A stretch of 7,772 nt of DNA, from positions 1 through 7,772 of the forward strand of contig PLCH01000215.1 in NCBI GenBank assembly GCA_003135585.1, read 5' to 3'. The notes under the pieces were generated by a model. The model made no database searches and was not told the DNA's origin. It saw only the letters and a program-made list of their open reading frames with translations. The stretch's first letter is position 1. Every line of letters starts with the position of its first letter. Origin of the DNA: Chitinophagaceae bacterium. Lineage in GTDB: Bacteria > Bacteroidota > Bacteroidia > Chitinophagales > Chitinophagaceae. Positions 6,510 through 7,772 of this stretch are shown here, piece after piece. Both the position numbers and the translations under genes were made by a program.

Positions 6510-7769
6510 TCAATGTTTTATCTCATTTCCCAGCCTGCAGGTAGCCTGCACCAACACATCAAAATCTTCTCTTTGACTGCGATGATTGGTGATAGCAACC
6601 CGAATAGAATATTTTCCTTTTAGCTGGGTGTAAGATGGTGTTGCTACCCCTTCTTCATGCATGCGCATAAGAATTTCTTTATTGAGCATATTTAGATCTT
6701 CTTCTCTTGTGTTACCGGGATTGTAACGATAACATACGATATTCAATGAAATGGGGGCCAATAATTCCAGTTCCGAATTTTGTACTATCAATTGACCTAA
6801 ATATTGAGCTTGTTCCAGGTTCTGACGAATGAGTCGGGCGTATTTCCGGATACCATGCTGCTTTAGCGACATCCAAACTTTGAGCGCTTTAAAACCCCTT
6901 GATAATTCCATACCATAGTTGGCGAAGGGGTCCGGTCCGGATGACAAGCCTCTCTCATGGGCCAACAGGTAATTTGCAGGCGAGGTAAACGCCGAGCGAT
7001 GGGCTTCGGCATTTCTGATGAGCACGCAACCCACCTCATAATTTACATAGAGCCACTTGTGAAAATCAAAGGCAAGGCTATCGGCTGCTTCTATGGCTTT
7101 CAATTGATCATCAAATTCAGGCAATAGCTTTGGAACAGATCCAAAAGCGCCGTCAATATGAAACCACATATTTTCTTCCTTTGCAATCCTGGCCAGTGAA
7201 TTAAGGTCATCAATGGCTCCCGTGTTCACCGTGCCAGCATTTCCAATAATACAAAATGGCTGTAAGCCTGCATGCTTATCTTCAAGGATCAACTGATGCA
7301 ACATATCGGTTCGGATCTTATAATGTTCATCTACCTGAATTTTGCGAAAGTTATTACTTCCGATGCCGATAACTTCCACAGCCTTAAAAAGAGAATTGTG
7401 CGTTTCTGAAGAGCCATAAACGATTAGTTGGCCTGGGACAGCATGAAGGCCTTTTTGTTTAATATTTTCATCGAAATTATTTCTTGCCACCAGCACTGCA
7501 GTTATATTTGCTATTGAACCACCGCTGGTAAGAATTCCACTTGCTTTTTTTGGAAATCCAAACAATTCTTTGCTCCATTCGATCACCTGTTTTTCCACGT
7601 ATATGGGACCATGGTCTCCTATTGCCAGGTTGGCATTCATACCGCTGGCCAGCATATCGGCCAGCATGCCCATCGGGGTGCCGCCCCCTTCAACCCATGA
7701 CCAGAAACGAGGATGAATATTGTTTTTATTAAACGGAAGCACCTGGGTCAGAAAATCTTCATAGACCAA
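6510..7769 (-). CDS. PLP-dependent group II decarboxylase, N-terminally incomplete
   Basis: A 419-codon open frame for a fold-type I PLP enzyme of the group II (aromatic-L-amino-acid/glutamate decarboxylase-like) family. Visible motifs are NIHPRFW at 17-23, TSGGS at 81-85 (phosphate loop), SSETHNSLFKA with the ring-stacking His124, HIDGAFG with Asp206 (contacts the pyridine nitrogen), and DFHKWL with the Schiff-base Lys238. Members decarboxylate amino acids to amines in the cytosol as dimers; the substrate is not evident, and related proteins are often annotated only as PLP-dependent decarboxylases. Family members usually run about 470-490 residues with a further N-terminal segment of roughly 60-70 residues that helps the dimer. 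Here the frame begins at a TTG (7767-7769), directly preceded by an in-frame TGA (7770-7772, the last bases of the window), inside the conserved region. So the gene is either interrupted by a stop or frameshift, or starts unusually late. It ends in TGA and is followed after 15 bases by the double GNAT. Confidence 0.85.
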   Translation of the reverse strand: MVYEDFLTQVLPFNKNNIHPRFWSWVEGGGTPMGMLADMLASGMNANLAIGDHGPIYVEKQVIEWSKELFGFPKKASGILTSGGSIANITAVLVARNNFDENIKQKGLHAVPGQLIVYGSSETHNSLFKAVEVIGIGSNNFRKIQVDEHYKIRTDMLHQLILEDKHAGLQPFCIIGNAGTVNTGAIDDLNSLARIAKEENMWFHIDGAFGSVPKLLPEFDDQLKAIEAADSLAFDFHKWLYVNYEVGCVLIRNAEAHRSAFTSPANYLLAHERGLSSGPDPFANYGMELSRGFKALKVWMSLKQHGIRKYARLIRQNLEQAQYLGQLIVQNSELELLAPISLNIVCYRYNPGNTREEDLNMLNKEILMRMHEEGVATPSYTQLKGKYSIRVAITNHRSQREDFDVLVQATCRLGNEIKH

Positions 7770-7772
7770 TCA

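Overview
The window looks like ordinary chromosome from a member of the Bacteroidota, probably near the Chitinophagaceae. This is inferred from moderately AT-rich genes, mostly absent Shine-Dalgarno sequences, at least one candidate promoter of the Bacteroidota type (-33 TTG, about 19 bases, -7 TAnnTTTG-like), and the protein families present. The genus cannot be fixed from the sequence alone. No mobile element, CRISPR array, tRNA or rRNA is visible.

Layout. Bases 1-1251 carry two plus-strand genes: the 3' part of an SGNH/GDSL hydrolase, then a short-chain dehydrogenase that resembles dihydropteridine reductase (QDPR). They converge, with only 6 bases between stop codons, on a leftward block that fills the rest of the window. 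Read in its own direction, from the right edge, that block holds: a PLP-dependent group II decarboxylase (7769-6510), a double-GNAT acetyltransferase 15 bases downstream (6494-5439), a 258-base gap with a candidate promoter, a glucose 1-dehydrogenase-like SDR (5180-4371), a large GH63-type glucosidase (open frame 4208-1728), a 173-base gap, and a 98-residue stand-alone glycogen-binding (CBM48) protein (1554-1258).

How the genes may work together. The dehydrogenase and GH63 enzyme look like one transcription unit: the hydrolase would release glucose and the dehydrogenase would oxidise it to gluconolactone. The nearby CBM48 protein fits a glycogen or alpha-glucan theme. The decarboxylase and double GNAT look like a second unit that could make an amine and N-acetylate it. 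These pathway links are inference from gene order.

The most notable point is damage at the 5' ends of two genes. The conserved start of the GH63 enzyme is legible for 34 codons upstream of the first usable ATG, but it has no start codon. It is cut off from a well-placed upstream ATG by an in-frame TAA and an in-frame TAG. The decarboxylase frame also meets an in-frame TGA in the last three bases of the window, although this family normally extends further at its N-terminus. These are most simply read as gene decay or sequence error. I see no convincing new biological system here.
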